This document shows, piece after piece, positions 14,817-23,218 of a stretch of 64,000 bases of DNA. The first letter of the stretch is position 1; each line of letters starts with the position of its first letter. The stretch is from a virus, in the IMG/VR virus record IMGVR_UViG_3300033995_001164, positions 1 through 64,000 of that record; one strand, given 5' to 3'. The position numbers and the translations under genes were made by a program. The notes under the pieces are model-generated. The model ran no database searches and was not told the DNA's origin. It saw nothing but the letters and a program-made list of their open reading frames with translations.

Positions 14817-15255
14817 ATTTAACTAATTTTAATCCTTCTTGTAATCCTGCTTCTAATGAAATTTCATAGGTTCTATCTAAACCCCAATTTTCATTTTGTA
14901 TCGGAAAAACCCAATCCCATTCCTTATCACTTAAATCTTTTGGGTTACCTACAAATTGTTTTATATCAAAACTAAATTTAGGTGCCGATGTACAATCAGT
15001 GTTTACCTCAACAAATATATTATGAACGTCTCTTAACCATTTTTGAAGAAGTGATTGTGTCGGTCTTTGTATTTGATGCTCATCTTTGTTGTTACAGTAT
15101 ATACTTTTGTAAAATGAGTAAGTCCCTAAAAATGGATAACTATCACCCTTCAAATCACCAAAATCACCGTGCCAACCTACATTACAAAGTTCTAAATCAA
15201 AACCTTTTTCTTTAGCTATTTTAGCTGTATCAAATATTATCAATTGTTCTTCCAT
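14800..15255 (-). CDS. Conserved Bacteroidetes phage protein (PTQSLLQKWLR family)
   Basis: A 151-residue protein. IAKEKGFD near the start, RPTQSLLQKWLRDVHNIFV in the middle and YEISLEAGLQEGLKLVKYE at the end define a family common in Bacteroidetes phages and prophages, function unknown. The genes at 15751 and 16134 are distant members with FREK in place of WLR. Confidence 0.75.
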   Translation of the reverse strand: MEEQLIIFDTAKIAKEKGFDLELCNVGWHGDFGDLKGDSYPFLGTYSFYKSIYCNNKDEHQIQRPTQSLLQKWLRDVHNIFVEVNTDCTSAPKFSFDIKQFVGNPKDLSDKEWDWVFPIQNENWGLDRTYEISLEAGLQEGLKLVKYEMVK

Positions 15256-15256
15256 C

Positions 15257-15754
15257 TTATCTAAATTTTTCCATTCTTTTTTTAATTAACTCCGCGGTAT
15301 CAAAATCCTCATTCTCAATTGCACGTTTCAAATAAACTTCACATTCAATTTCATTCATTAAGTCCACGGGTTTACCATCAACTTTTTTACCAGTAGATTT
15401 ACTACTTTCTCCTACACCACCTGTGAATCCGGGTTCACAACCCATTACTTTTTTAGCATCATCATAGTTCTGTCTCCAAGTCGCAGACTTATTGAAATTC
15501 ATAACATTCCAATTTACTTGATATGTCATATTATTACCACAACTAATATAAAGATTATTCAAATCCCAACCTTCAAGGGTTGCAAACTCTTTACTATTTT
15601 GTTCCAAAATTCTGTGATAATCACCTCTAATTAAAGATAGTTTATCTCCAACTTTCCAATTTTTACAAGTTTTCTTTCTATTCTTATCTTTGACAGAACC
15701 ACAAATACCAATTATCATCAGTATCACTAAAATAACCCCCAATAAAATTATCAT
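15257..15754 (-). CDS. Membrane-anchored protein with UVR-like tail
   Basis: A 165-residue protein. MIILLGVILVILMIIGICG is an N-terminal membrane anchor. A central soluble region (WKVGDKLSLIRGDYHRIL) follows. The C-terminus (MNEIECEVYLKRAIENEDFD...ELIKKRMEKF) is the UVR-like hairpin also seen at 14385. Function unknown. Confidence 0.65.
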   Translation of the reverse strand: MIILLGVILVILMIIGICGSVKDKNRKKTCKNWKVGDKLSLIRGDYHRILEQNSKEFATLEGWDLNNLYISCGNNMTYQVNWNVMNFNKSATWRQNYDDAKKVMGCEPGFTGGVGESSKSTGKKVDGKPVDLMNEIECEVYLKRAIENEDFDTAELIKKRMEKFR

Positions 15755-16134
15755 ACTACTTTTCTTTTAACAATTTCTATTAATTTTTTTAGACATTCAA
15801 GTTCTGCTTCTTCGTAGGTTTGATATTCAGAAACTTTACCTAAACCTACACCTCTCCTTATATTAGATACCGAATATAAACCATTCAAATTTGGATATAT
15901 CCAACTATCAATTTGATACTTCTCTCTAAACCATCGGAAGCATTGTTGGTAAAGTGGTGCATGATAAACATTGTCTGTCCATTGAAATTGTTCTTTTTCT
16001 GATTGTATTTGTACAAGTTTAAATGGGTCGTCTTTACTATCACCAAGACCAACATAATAACCAAAACAAGACTCATCAAATCCTAATTCTTTTAAAGCTA
16101 ATGCTTCTGTGTAATTTATAAATTCTTTGTTCAT
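15751..16134 (-). CDS. Conserved Bacteroidetes phage protein (ALALKELGFDE family)
   Basis: A 127-residue protein starting MNKEFINYTEALALKELGFD, with APLYQQCFRWFREKYQI and a closing YEEAELECLKKLIEIVK. This family is very common in flavobacterial phages. The gene at 16134 is a tandem paralogue. Function unknown. It overlaps the next gene by 4 bases. Confidence 0.8.
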   Translation of the reverse strand: MNKEFINYTEALALKELGFDESCFGYYVGLGDSKDDPFKLVQIQSEKEQFQWTDNVYHAPLYQQCFRWFREKYQIDSWIYPNLNGLYSVSNIRRGVGLGKVSEYQTYEEAELECLKKLIEIVKRKVV

Positions 16135-16505
16135 TATTTCTTTTCTTTAACTATTTCTATTAATTTAATCAAACATTCAAGTTCTGCTTCTTCGGAAGTA
16201 CTAAAACTGTCTGATGTAATTTGTTCTTTCCAATCTTGTTGAATAAAATACTTAAACCAATAATTTGTTTGGCTGCTTTGAGAAAAAGGATAACCATATA
16301 TTCCATACTTCTCTCTAAAAAATCTAAATGCTTGTGAGAATGTTGGTGCCTTAGTATATCTTTCGGAGACAACTCTTTTAAATTCTTCAGGATTTACTAA
16401 TGTTGTAAAAAGCATTGTTTTTTCCCAAATCTTTAAACAATGTTCATCAAATCCTAATTCTTTTAAAGCTAATGCTTGTTCGTAAGGTATAAATTCTTTT
16501 TCCAT
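16134..16505 (-). CDS. Conserved Bacteroidetes phage protein (ALALKELGFDE family)
   Basis: A 123-residue tandem paralogue of the gene at 15751: FIPYEQALALKELGFDE, APTFSQAFRFFREKYGIYG and EEAELECLIKLIEIVKEK. Its stop overlaps the start of the paralogue by one base. A TATCTTTG promoter lies 16 bases upstream and probably drives the run down to 13896. Confidence 0.8.
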   Translation of the reverse strand: MEKEFIPYEQALALKELGFDEHCLKIWEKTMLFTTLVNPEEFKRVVSERYTKAPTFSQAFRFFREKYGIYGYPFSQSSQTNYWFKYFIQQDWKEQITSDSFSTSEEAELECLIKLIEIVKEKK

Positions 16506-16521
16506 CTCTATTAATTTTTTA

Positions 16522-16529
16522 CAAAGATA
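16522..16529 (-). promoter_or_regulatory. TAnnTTTG promoter
   Basis: TATCTTTG on the minus strand, 16 bases upstream of the start at 16505. Confidence 0.6.
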
Positions 16530-16569
16530 TAAAAAAAGTTTGACTTACACCAAACTTTTTATTATATTT

Positions 16570-16716
16570 TTATAATTTTCCTTTCCTTAATATTTTACGG
16601 GCCATCTCACTCTCTTTCACGAAATCCACTGTATGTTTTTTATCTAAATTCTCCTGAGCTTTCTTTTCAAACTTCTCCGCTTCTTCACCCTCCAATGTTG
16701 GTATTCCTTTATTCAT
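16570..16716 (-). CDS. Small charged helical protein
   Basis: Forty-eight residues starting MNKGIPTLEGEEAEKFEKK. I chose ATG 16716 because it follows the upstream stop as TAA-G-ATG, the junction used throughout this genome; a longer frame to 16779 would overlap the upstream gene. Function unknown. Confidence 0.55.
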   Translation of the reverse strand: MNKGIPTLEGEEAEKFEKKAQENLDKKHTVDFVKESEMARKILRKGKL

Positions 16717-16717
16717 C

Positions 16718-17311
16718 TTAATTGTCAAACCAAAATACGATTCTAAACTTTTTATCAAACTTTGAAGTATCTTCATCATCTTCCCTAACCCAAAATTCTT
16801 TCCTCATTCTGGTGTCTACTTTATCAACTATTTTTTTTAATGATGATACCTTTTTCCATTCTCGGTATTCTAAATCAGGATGAGACCATTCACTCCAAAT
16901 ATATGGTGTATGGTTATCTTCGTCTAATTCTTTGATTTGTTGTTTACTTAAAAATCCATTGTGAGATGTGTGTGAATTATTTTTAAAATAATTTTTCAAC
17001 TCGTCGAGTGTAAAATAACTATGACTATGTCCATCACCATCCCATCGGTCCGATTCTTTTTTTACAATAGATGAAACATCCTCCGGTAATCCTCTTGGTG
17101 GGGATATAGAAGGACCACTACCTCTTACTTCGGCAAGAACATTGAATAGGTCATAATTCCTGTCGTCATATATTGAAACAATTTCTAATTCTCGTTCATC
17201 TTCATCAGTCCCAAAATAAGGATTTATTGTCCAATAATCCGCATTTACCCATATTTCTTTATCGTTTATAGTTTTTTTCTTTTCACTAAATAAATGGATG
17301 TCCGCCCCCAT
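16718..17311 (-). CDS. Conserved phage protein (MGADIHLF family)
   Basis: A 197-residue protein starting MGADIHLFSEKK, with DRNYDLFNVLAEVRG, PISPPRGLPEDVS-like text and HSHSYFTLDELKNY. These are the marks of a family spread across many unrelated phages, of unknown function. The 10 codons upstream of MGADIH are ignored, because the family begins there. Confidence 0.8.
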   Translation of the reverse strand: MGADIHLFSEKKKTINDKEIWVNADYWTINPYFGTDEDERELEIVSIYDDRNYDLFNVLAEVRGSGPSISPPRGLPEDVSSIVKKESDRWDGDGHSHSYFTLDELKNYFKNNSHTSHNGFLSKQQIKELDEDNHTPYIWSEWSHPDLEYREWKKVSSLKKIVDKVDTRMRKEFWVREDDEDTSKFDKKFRIVFWFDN

Positions 17312-17337
17312 AATTTTCTTTTTTTTTTCATTAATTA

Positions 17338-18177
17338 TCACATTCCCAATCTTCTCATTATATCTGTAATATGCGACTGAGAGTCAGTATCTATAACCCA
17401 TTCTCTACCGTAAGGATTACTTGACCCTTGAAATCCTCCATATGATGGTAAACTTGATAATATTTTTTCTTTTTTGTTAACCACCGGAACATTAATTCCA
17501 TGTTTAGATTGAAGTTCAAATATAGTATCTGTTTTATTAACCTCACAAAGAATAACACTCATAACCTCAATTGGTAGTGGGAGTAACATTGGACTCGATT
17601 CATCATCATTCGACATCCAAGCTTGAACTTTTTTATTGTCTTCCCGATGTCTTGAAACCGCATATTTCTCATTCGTCTTTTTATTTTGAATATAGATTAA
17701 CTTATATGTCTTATAATAATCCTCCCAATATCTTTCTTGAGTTGTACACCATTTGGTATTGGTACCATATGTTTTAGATGCCTCATAACTCAATGGAATT
17801 ACAACAGACCACTCATCATTATCATAAAGTTTAATGACTTGTTTCTCGAGTTCTTTCATTTTAACTTTCTCTTTCGCTTCTTTAACAGAATTTTCAAGTT
17901 GGTTAAAATCATCATATTGACTAATATCCGGATTGACAATTCTATTTGCTTTTGTATGAATTTCAAACTCGTTGAGTATTTCCATATTTTCACTACCCAT
18001 CATTTCCATACCTAACCCAATCGTCCAATCATCATAGTCTCCATAAAATTCCTTGAATTTTTTAACCAAGAATTCCGTGTATTTGTAAGTATTTGTTGGG
18101 TCTAATTTGGCGATAACGTCCATTACGGACGTATTAAGTTCCGGGTGTTGTTCTTTTAATCTATCTAATCTTGACAT
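17338..18177 (-). CDS. TKWCT-domain protein
   Basis: A 279-residue protein starting MSRLDRLKEQHPELN. It has a helical N-terminal region with KYTEFLVKKF and PDISQYDDFNQLENSV, then YEASKTYGTNTKWCTTQERY (residues ~131-150), LIYIQNK, KYAVSR and an acidic DDES. The genes at 34920 and 42612 share this order, so it is a defined but unnamed domain. The invariant Trp-Cys-Thr suggests a catalytic or metal/cofactor role. The 17 codons upstream are rejected; a promoter sits 20 bases before the start. Confidence 0.7.
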   Translation of the reverse strand: MSRLDRLKEQHPELNTSVMDVIAKLDPTNTYKYTEFLVKKFKEFYGDYDDWTIGLGMEMMGSENMEILNEFEIHTKANRIVNPDISQYDDFNQLENSVKEAKEKVKMKELEKQVIKLYDNDEWSVVIPLSYEASKTYGTNTKWCTTQERYWEDYYKTYKLIYIQNKKTNEKYAVSRHREDNKKVQAWMSNDDESSPMLLPLPIEVMSVILCEVNKTDTIFELQSKHGINVPVVNKKEKILSSLPSYGGFQGSSNPYGREWVIDTDSQSHITDIMRRLGM

Positions 18178-18197
18178 ATTTGAGTTATTAATGAAAG

Positions 18198-18205
18198 CAA
18201 AGATA
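18198..18205 (-). promoter_or_regulatory. TAnnTTTG promoter
   Basis: TATCTTTG on the minus strand, 20 bases upstream of the start at 18177. Confidence 0.6.
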
Positions 18206-18275
18206 TGAATAAAATTTTGATTTACCAATACTCCATTGAGTTATATTTATAAATCAGTTTACCAAAGTGTAAAAA

Positions 18276-18680
18276 TTAATTTTTCCCGTAAAGTAAATCG
18301 TCAAACTCAGGATGGTCTTTCTCAAATTGTTTGACGAATATCCCGGACAATACATTGCACATATTCTCTTCAGGACCACCAATGTTTTGAATTGGTTTTG
18401 AATCATCAACTCCAAGTTTTTGAGTTTGGAATTCATGTATCCATTCATGAGATAAAGTTCTCAAAATATCTATTGGTAATCTACCGGCAGATAAGACCTG
18501 AATTTTATTACCCGGATATCTAACACCGGTAGTCATATTACCTTGTCTCGTATCTAAAAATTCCACGGTAATATCATTGTTTAAAGGTGATTGTGATTGT
18601 AAAAATTCACAAAAACTTTTAACTAATTCTTTTCCTCCCTCAATAGGAAAGTTTTTCATACCTTTTAAACATACTCTCAT
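18276..18680 (-). CDS. HExxH zinc metallopeptidase-like protein
   Basis: A 134-residue protein with LRTLSHEWIHEFQTQKLG, an HEWIH zinc site, and GGPEENMCNVLSG about 20 residues later, which could give the third ligand (Glu). This is the gluzincin layout. Substrate unknown; phage peptidases of this size may act on host proteins or during virion maturation. A terminator lies just upstream at 18699. Confidence 0.7.
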   Translation of the reverse strand: MRVCLKGMKNFPIEGGKELVKSFCEFLQSQSPLNNDITVEFLDTRQGNMTTGVRYPGNKIQVLSAGRLPIDILRTLSHEWIHEFQTQKLGVDDSKPIQNIGGPEENMCNVLSGIFVKQFEKDHPEFDDLLYGKN

Positions 18681-18698
18681 AACATATAAATAGTCAAA

Positions 18699-18722
18699 AA
18701 CCCTCTAATTTCTTAGAGGGTT
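18699..18722 (-). terminator. Terminator for the minus-strand run above
   Basis: A 10-bp hairpin (18699-18708 with 18713-18722) has a T-run on its minus-strand 3' side. It ends transcripts coming from the 18918-21102 genes. Confidence 0.75.
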
Positions 18723-18917
18723 AGGTTATAGTCAGGTTGGAAGTTCAATAAGTAAGTTAAAAAGAGTTTTAAGTTTTGACAAATTAATTTTGAACTGCTG
18801 TGTGTTGAGATTTGAATACTTAATCATCATCAAAACATCGAGGACTCTGTTAATAGTTTGTATGTAGAATATTGATAGCCAATATTACATTACATTAAAT
18901 CCCTCCCGGACACTGAA
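18723..18917. other. Non-coding gap of about 195 bases
   Basis: No convincing frame is present. On the plus strand AGTCAGGTTGG near 18731 repeats the start of the tRNA-like gene at 27776-27868, and AGTTCAA and TTGAACT can form a 7-bp stem across ~40 bases. No T-arm was found, so I do not call a tRNA. Confidence 0.4.
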
Positions 18918-19106
18918 CTATATTTTTGGTTCCCCACATTCATTACAAGTCTTCACAATAATAAAGTATCCACCTTCATTATATAACTTTAAATATTCCT
19001 CAGGGTTTTCCGGCTTAACATATTTGGTTGGTCTTAAATAAGTTCTCCCAACCGGTTTTTCGACATGGCAAAAATCACATTTATCAAACTCAACATCACC
19101 ACTCAT
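18918..19106 (-). CDS. Small zinc-ribbon protein
   Basis: Sixty-two residues starting MSGDVEFDKCDFCHVEKP and ending VKTCNECGEPKI. Two CxxC pairs (CDFC, CNEC) about 40 residues apart form a zinc ribbon. The longer frame to 19199 overlaps the upstream gene; the chosen start is 2 bases after that gene's stop. Likely a small nucleic-acid or protein-binding adaptor. Confidence 0.7.
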   Translation of the reverse strand: MSGDVEFDKCDFCHVEKPVGRTYLRPTKYVKPENPEEYLKLYNEGGYFIIVKTCNECGEPKI

Positions 19107-19107
19107 A

Positions 19108-19545
19108 TTATATTTGAGTGATTTGATTATGGTTGTCCAAAATATCCTGAATTTCTTCAATTTGACCTTCCATGTGTTTAACCATCTCATCTCTTTCAAT
19201 AATTGAGATTTCCGTCACTTTCACTGCAGGTGTCTCACGATTTCTTGAATAGTAATCCTGAACAATACCTTCATTACAATCCAAGTTTTTGATTCTTGCA
19301 ATTGTAGATTTCAACTCAGACAATCTAAAAATGTGATGATAGATTGGAGCGTTTGCTTTGTGGATGTTTGTTTTAAGTTCCACCAACTCATTACTCAACT
19401 GATTGATTTTCTCCATCGATTCCTTAGCCGAGTATGGTCTAACATTTCCAACTTCAACTGAGTTATATGTTGCCACTCTACCGTGTAAATCCTGAATCTC
19501 TTTAACCAATTGGTTCTTCTTCTTTAACGCTTGTTTTATAGTCAT
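19108..19545 (-). CDS. DIP1984-like conserved protein
   Basis: A 145-residue helical protein starting MTIKQALKKKNQLVKEIQD, with HKANAPIYHHIFRLSELKS and a C-terminal coiled coil (HMEGQIEEIQDILDNHN). It resembles the DIP1984 family found in bacteria and in Bacteroidetes phages, with no known function. The match is by pattern memory only. Confidence 0.65.
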   Translation of the reverse strand: MTIKQALKKKNQLVKEIQDLHGRVATYNSVEVGNVRPYSAKESMEKINQLSNELVELKTNIHKANAPIYHHIFRLSELKSTIARIKNLDCNEGIVQDYYSRNRETPAVKVTEISIIERDEMVKHMEGQIEEIQDILDNHNQITQI

Positions 19546-19569
19546 TTCTTATGTTTTTATTTAATTATA

Positions 19570-19797
19570 CTAAACTGATTCGGGATTGTCAAATTTATTT
19601 AATAAATTTTCCCAATACCCGTCTTCATTTTTATACTTTTGAACAACACTCACCTCATCCGGGAATCCAAATGACAACTTATATTGATTACCAAAGTCAG
19701 CAGACATAATTGTCTTGAAGAGGTTTGTAGTAAACGAACCTGCTTGACCTTTCATAAAGAAATAAAATTCTAATTCTACTTTATCCATTTTTCCCAT
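19570..19797 (-). CDS. Small protein, unknown
   Basis: Seventy-five residues, or 72 if the second Met (MDKVELEFYFFMKG) is the start. It ends NKFDNPESV. No family recognised. It starts 3 bases after the upstream stop. Confidence 0.6.
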   Translation of the reverse strand: MGKMDKVELEFYFFMKGQAGSFTTNLFKTIMSADFGNQYKLSFGFPDEVSVVQKYKNEDGYWENLLNKFDNPESV

Positions 19798-19800
19798 AAC

Positions 19801-20028
19801 TTATCTTTCTTGTTTATAAATGAATAAAGTATCTACTACCTTTCCATCTGTTGTTAATCGTTTCTCCGGTTCAATTCTTTTATAAGATTCAATAATCATT
19901 ATTCTATCAAAAAGTGTTGCAAGTGTAAAAATCGCACATAGAATAAACCCTAACATCACTCCAACTAAAAAAGTTGACCCTGAATTAGTTGTAGTTGTTG
20001 ACCCACTTACTGTTGAATTATTCCCCAT
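19801..20028 (-). CDS. Small membrane-anchored protein
   Basis: Seventy-five residues. A Ser/Thr-rich start is followed by one membrane span (TFLVGVMLGFILCAIFTLAT) and a soluble tail ending TLFIYKQER. Function unknown. Confidence 0.6.
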   Translation of the reverse strand: MGNNSTVSGSTTTTNSGSTFLVGVMLGFILCAIFTLATLFDRIMIIESYKRIEPEKRLTTDGKVVDTLFIYKQER

Positions 20029-20030
20029 AT

Positions 20031-20357
20031 CTATTCAAGTTTTTTTAATTCATCATCTAATCTACTCAAAAATGATTCCTCACCATCATCACCTGATAAT
20101 AACCAATCAACCCTTTGAGCATATACCTGAGCAATCTTAAGAGCCTTAATTGCTTCTTTCATCTTCTCAATAACCTCATCCGGATATTTGTAATGAAATT
20201 TATCCTCAGGGTATTTTTTATACCAATCATCATTATGCCAGTCATCTTTTATCTCTTCCGGGGTCTTCTCGACCCCGTTCTTGATAACTGTTTCTTCTAT
20301 TTGGTCTGCGATGTAACCAATCTTATATTGGTTGTAATCAAATGCTCCTCCACTCAT
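20031..20357 (-). CDS. Conserved phage/bacterial protein (MSGGAFDY family)
   Basis: A 108-residue protein starting MSGGAFDYNQYKIGYIADQI, a widely found beginning in phages and bacteria, followed by acidic and aromatic DDWHNDDWYKKYPED and a helical C-terminus (ALKIAQVYAQRVDWLLSGDD). Function unknown. Confidence 0.75.
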   Translation of the reverse strand: MSGGAFDYNQYKIGYIADQIEETVIKNGVEKTPEEIKDDWHNDDWYKKYPEDKFHYKYPDEVIEKMKEAIKALKIAQVYAQRVDWLLSGDDGEESFLSRLDDELKKLE

Positions 20358-20367
20358 AATTTATAAT

Positions 20368-21102
20368 TTACATTGTTCTTAATATCGTCTCTGTCATCCC
20401 ATCCCATTTCACAATTTGTGACTTTGGTATCCAAAACACCATTTCTCCAATCTCCTCAACTCTTTCAAGGTATTCGTTACGGAATCTCTCTGCTTGACTC
20501 TTGTCGGTGATGTAAGGAACTCTGATGTGTTTAGCACATAACTTACCAATTCCGGTCAACATTGAGAACTCATCAGTTAATGTTCTTCCACAACAAGTAC
20601 AAACTTTTCCTCGTTTGATTGTCATCTTCCCTGCGAATTGAACAGCCTTTGGACTAACCGCTTTCAATCTTGTAATGTCAAGTAAGATAGGGTTGAATTG
20701 AAGACCATAAGTCTTTTTCAATTCCTCACCAACTTTACGAGTGATTTTAATCGTCTCCCCTTCGGTTGGCCAATTCATACGAATTGTTTTTTCTTTATCC
20801 TCTTCCTTTTGGATTTGGTTAATAGCAGCACTAACTTGTTTTTCACTTAATGTACCGTATTGTTTGAACTTAGAACCTATCTCTTTAACAAAAGAGTTCT
20901 CTCCGGTGTAATCAACAATTCTTTTAACGTCTTCAGGTAATTCTTTAGACACAACAACTGTTGATGATTTTAAACATTTTTCGACCGCTTCCACTTGTTT
21001 GATTGTTAATGAACCATATTGATTTACAACTGATTTCATTTTGTTTACGAATGAATTTGTTCCTTGGTAATTACGAACTTTAAAGATTGTACTTTGTGAC
21101 AT
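20368..21102 (-). CDS. Zinc-finger protein with duplicated helical repeats
   Basis: A 244-residue protein. Two copies of a ~35-residue repeat occupy the N-terminal half (NSFVNKMKS..QYGSLTIKQV and NSFVKEIGS..QYGTLSEKQV). The C-terminal half has CTCCGRTLTDEFSMLTGIGK followed by C-A-K-H, a C4/C3H-type zinc site of the DUF6011 kind. It may bind nucleic acid. A TATCTTTG promoter is 23 bases upstream. Confidence 0.7.
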   Translation of the reverse strand: MSQSTIFKVRNYQGTNSFVNKMKSVVNQYGSLTIKQVEAVEKCLKSSTVVVSKELPEDVKRIVDYTGENSFVKEIGSKFKQYGTLSEKQVSAAINQIQKEEDKEKTIRMNWPTEGETIKITRKVGEELKKTYGLQFNPILLDITRLKAVSPKAVQFAGKMTIKRGKVCTCCGRTLTDEFSMLTGIGKLCAKHIRVPYITDKSQAERFRNEYLERVEEIGEMVFWIPKSQIVKWDGMTETILRTM

Positions 21103-21125
21103 AAGGTATGGGTTTTTGTTGGGTA

Positions 21126-21133
21126 CAAAGATA
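21126..21133 (-). promoter_or_regulatory. TAnnTTTG promoter
   Basis: TATCTTTG on the minus strand, 23 bases upstream of the start at 21102. Confidence 0.6.
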
Positions 21134-21160
21134 ATACATTATTTCATTCCTACAACTATT

Positions 21161-21451
21161 TTATTTATTTTTTTTCAAACATTTTTCAGGAGAGAAACAT
21201 CCTTGACCCGCACCACGAACATACCCAACTCTTAAATCAATATGAGTCGACTTACTATAAGGGGTTAATTTACCACAAACCAAGCACACCTCAGGTTCAT
21301 CGTCCGGGATTTGACCCAGAGATAACATATCAATATCTCTATTCATTGTTTCTTTTTGAATCATATATTTTTTTCTAATATACGAACCTAATTGAATATC
21401 GTTTGTCATCGATAAAATTTCTTCTTCAGTTATTTTAATTTTAATTCCCAT
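21161..21451 (-). CDS. Zinc-binding protein with leader-like N-terminus
   Basis: Ninety-six residues starting MGIKIKITEEEILSMTND, which resembles the MKIKITESQ leader at 7986. The body has CLVCGKLTPYSKS and later CFSPEKC, a likely four-Cys zinc site with GYVRGAGQG between. The 7 codons upstream to 21472 overlap the TAAATTTG promoter at 21470 and are rejected. Confidence 0.6.
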   Translation of the reverse strand: MGIKIKITEEEILSMTNDIQLGSYIRKKYMIQKETMNRDIDMLSLGQIPDDEPEVCLVCGKLTPYSKSTHIDLRVGYVRGAGQGCFSPEKCLKKNK

Positions 21452-21469
21452 AGTGATTAATTTATTAGG

Positions 21470-21477
21470 CAAATTTA
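21470..21477 (-). promoter_or_regulatory. TAnnTTTG promoter
   Basis: TAAATTTG on the minus strand, 18 bases upstream of the start at 21451. Confidence 0.45.
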
Positions 21478-21527
21478 GTAAATAAATCTATTTATAACAA
21501 TACCCTTGGTATTATTTTATATAAAGT

Positions 21528-22382
21528 ATGAACGAAAAATTAAAAAGACTTGCATTAAAATTAGAGGACTACGTAGAGTATTACGATATTCCTCAACAAG
21601 TATATGATGAATTACTTGAGTTGGCAACAAAACAAAAAGATTATTTCGAAATGATTGGTGCTGAAAATATAATAAAATTAACATTTTTAATTTATTCATA
21701 TAAACGAACTAGTAGTTTTGAATTAGGTGAACAAATGTTGAATGATTCAATGTTTTTATTCACACTCTCCAGTAAAGGTAATAATCATCGTAAAATTTGT
21801 CAAGAATGTGGTGGTGAAGGTCAAATTGATTGTCAAGAATGTGATGGAGAAGGTGAAGTCCCTTGTAGTGAATGTTATGAATCTGGAGAGATTACTTGCG
21901 ATACTTGTAATGGAAGTGGAGTTGACCCTTACAACGAAGAAGAATCCTGTTGGGATTGCAATGGTGCCGGTAATCTAACTTGCCCCCAATGTGATGGTAG
22001 TACTGTTGAAACTTGTCCCGAATGTTATGGGAGTAAATTAGAAACATGTCCAGCTTGTCACGACACCGGTGAAGTCGAAACTGATGACTGGGATTACAAC
22101 ATTGAGACAATTCTAACTTGGGACCCAAAACTAATCTCAACTTCAATAGAACATGAAAATACTTTGGTCCCAATAATGGAAACGTCTGATTTTAATAATT
22201 TTTATAAAAACTACATTCTACTTAATTTTTATGGTGATGCTTATATGGAATTTAAAAAAGGGTTTAGGGCAGATGAAACTTATTGTTTTGGACATGATGA
22301 TAATCCTACGGTATTACTATCAACTCAGAGAAAGTCGATAGATGTTGACACACCTTGGAGAAATTTAAAACATTATGAATAA
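21528..22382 (+). CDS. Protein with extended DnaJ-type Cys-rich zinc fingers
   Basis: A 284-residue protein starting MNEKLKRLALKLEDYVEYYD. Residues ~88-185 carry nine CxxC units, several as CxxCxGxG (CQECGGEG, CQECDGEG, CDTCNGSG, CWDCNGAG), as in the DnaJ central domain but about twice as long and with no J domain. It may act as a folding scaffold or protein-binding module. A separate true DnaJ is at 46042. The next gene overlaps its stop by 8 bases. Confidence 0.75.
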   Translation: MNEKLKRLALKLEDYVEYYDIPQQVYDELLELATKQKDYFEMIGAENIIKLTFLIYSYKRTSSFELGEQMLNDSMFLFTLSSKGNNHRKICQECGGEGQIDCQECDGEGEVPCSECYESGEITCDTCNGSGVDPYNEEESCWDCNGAGNLTCPQCDGSTVETCPECYGSKLETCPACHDTGEVETDDWDYNIETILTWDPKLISTSIEHENTLVPIMETSDFNNFYKNYILLNFYGDAYMEFKKGFRADETYCFGHDDNPTVLLSTQRKSIDVDTPWRNLKHYE

Positions 22383-22881
22383 TATGAGCGAGCTAAACAA
22401 ATTTTTAAAAGTAATGAATAAGATGGGTTACCCAAACCCAAACACTAAATCAATTGCCCGGTCAATGGAGTATAATTTAGATGAATTTTTACCTGATTTA
22501 GTTGATGAGGTAGGCGAAGAAAGAGCAGAAGAATTTACTGAAAAAGCATTAGAAAAGTTAAGTGAAGGAGGTAAAGGTATTAAAATATTATTACAAGAGG
22601 ATGGCTCTGAATACATATACCTCGAAATCTATGAATCAAGAATTGATTTATATGAAACAGATACTCAAGTTCTTATTAATTGGGGTTGGGGGGAAAGTAA
22701 GTTATTATCTCAAGATGAAAATGGTGATGACAATTATAAAACACTGTCTCAAATATATGATGATGTTGGAATGGGAGAATGGGGTGAGTGGGATGAGATG
22801 ATTGATTCTTTTAAAGATTCTGCATATGAACACATTAGAGATAATTGTGGTTTTGGTATTTGGTTTGACTATGAACAATAA
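22375..22881 (+). CDS. Acidic protein, unknown
   Basis: A 168-residue protein starting MNNMSELNKFLKVMNKMGY; Met4 is an alternative start. Motifs include DEVGEERAEEFTEKALEKLS and repeated WGWGE / EWGEWDEM patches. It is probably co-transcribed with 21528. Function unknown. Confidence 0.65.
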   Translation: MNNMSELNKFLKVMNKMGYPNPNTKSIARSMEYNLDEFLPDLVDEVGEERAEEFTEKALEKLSEGGKGIKILLQEDGSEYIYLEIYESRIDLYETDTQVLINWGWGESKLLSQDENGDDNYKTLSQIYDDVGMGEWGEWDEMIDSFKDSAYEHIRDNCGFGIWFDYEQ

Positions 22882-22883
22882 AA

Positions 22884-22911
22884 AAAGAGGGACACGATGT
22901 CCCTCTTTTAG
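22884..22911. terminator. Bidirectional terminator
   Basis: An 11-bp hairpin (22884-22894 with 22898-22908) with a 3-nt loop and A- and T-runs at its ends. It separates convergent units. Confidence 0.85.
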
Positions 22912-22966
22912 GTCTGTACTAGTTTGTACCGACTCCACCACCAAGTTTAATCTAACTTGGAAATCC

Positions 22967-23215
22967 TTAGTATTCCAAATCCACAAGTTTTGATTCCAAT
23001 AACATTAAGTTATATTCATCTTTTTTTGTTTTGTTTTTCTTTTGTTTTAACTCATCAATCAGGTCTTTTAGATGGTCAATTTCTTCTTTATCAGCATCAC
23101 TCATCACGCTTCTTCGACCTTTATCTTCACCCTCGTGTTCTCCAAACTTGTACGCTCCGTAAGCGACACCACCCACAATTGCAACCTTAAGTAAATTGCT
23201 TAAAAAATTTCCCAT
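22967..23215 (-). CDS. Membrane-anchored coiled-coil protein
   Basis: Eighty-two residues. MGNFLSNLLKVAIVGGVAYG gives a short glycine-rich membrane anchor. The rest (EEIDHLKDLIDELKQKKN) is a charged coiled coil. Such proteins occur in phage lysis or membrane regions, but no lysis genes are adjacent here. Confidence 0.65.
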   Translation of the reverse strand: MGNFLSNLLKVAIVGGVAYGAYKFGEHEGEDKGRRSVMSDADKEEIDHLKDLIDELKQKKNKTKKDEYNLMLLESKLVDLEY

Positions 23216-23218
23216 ATA

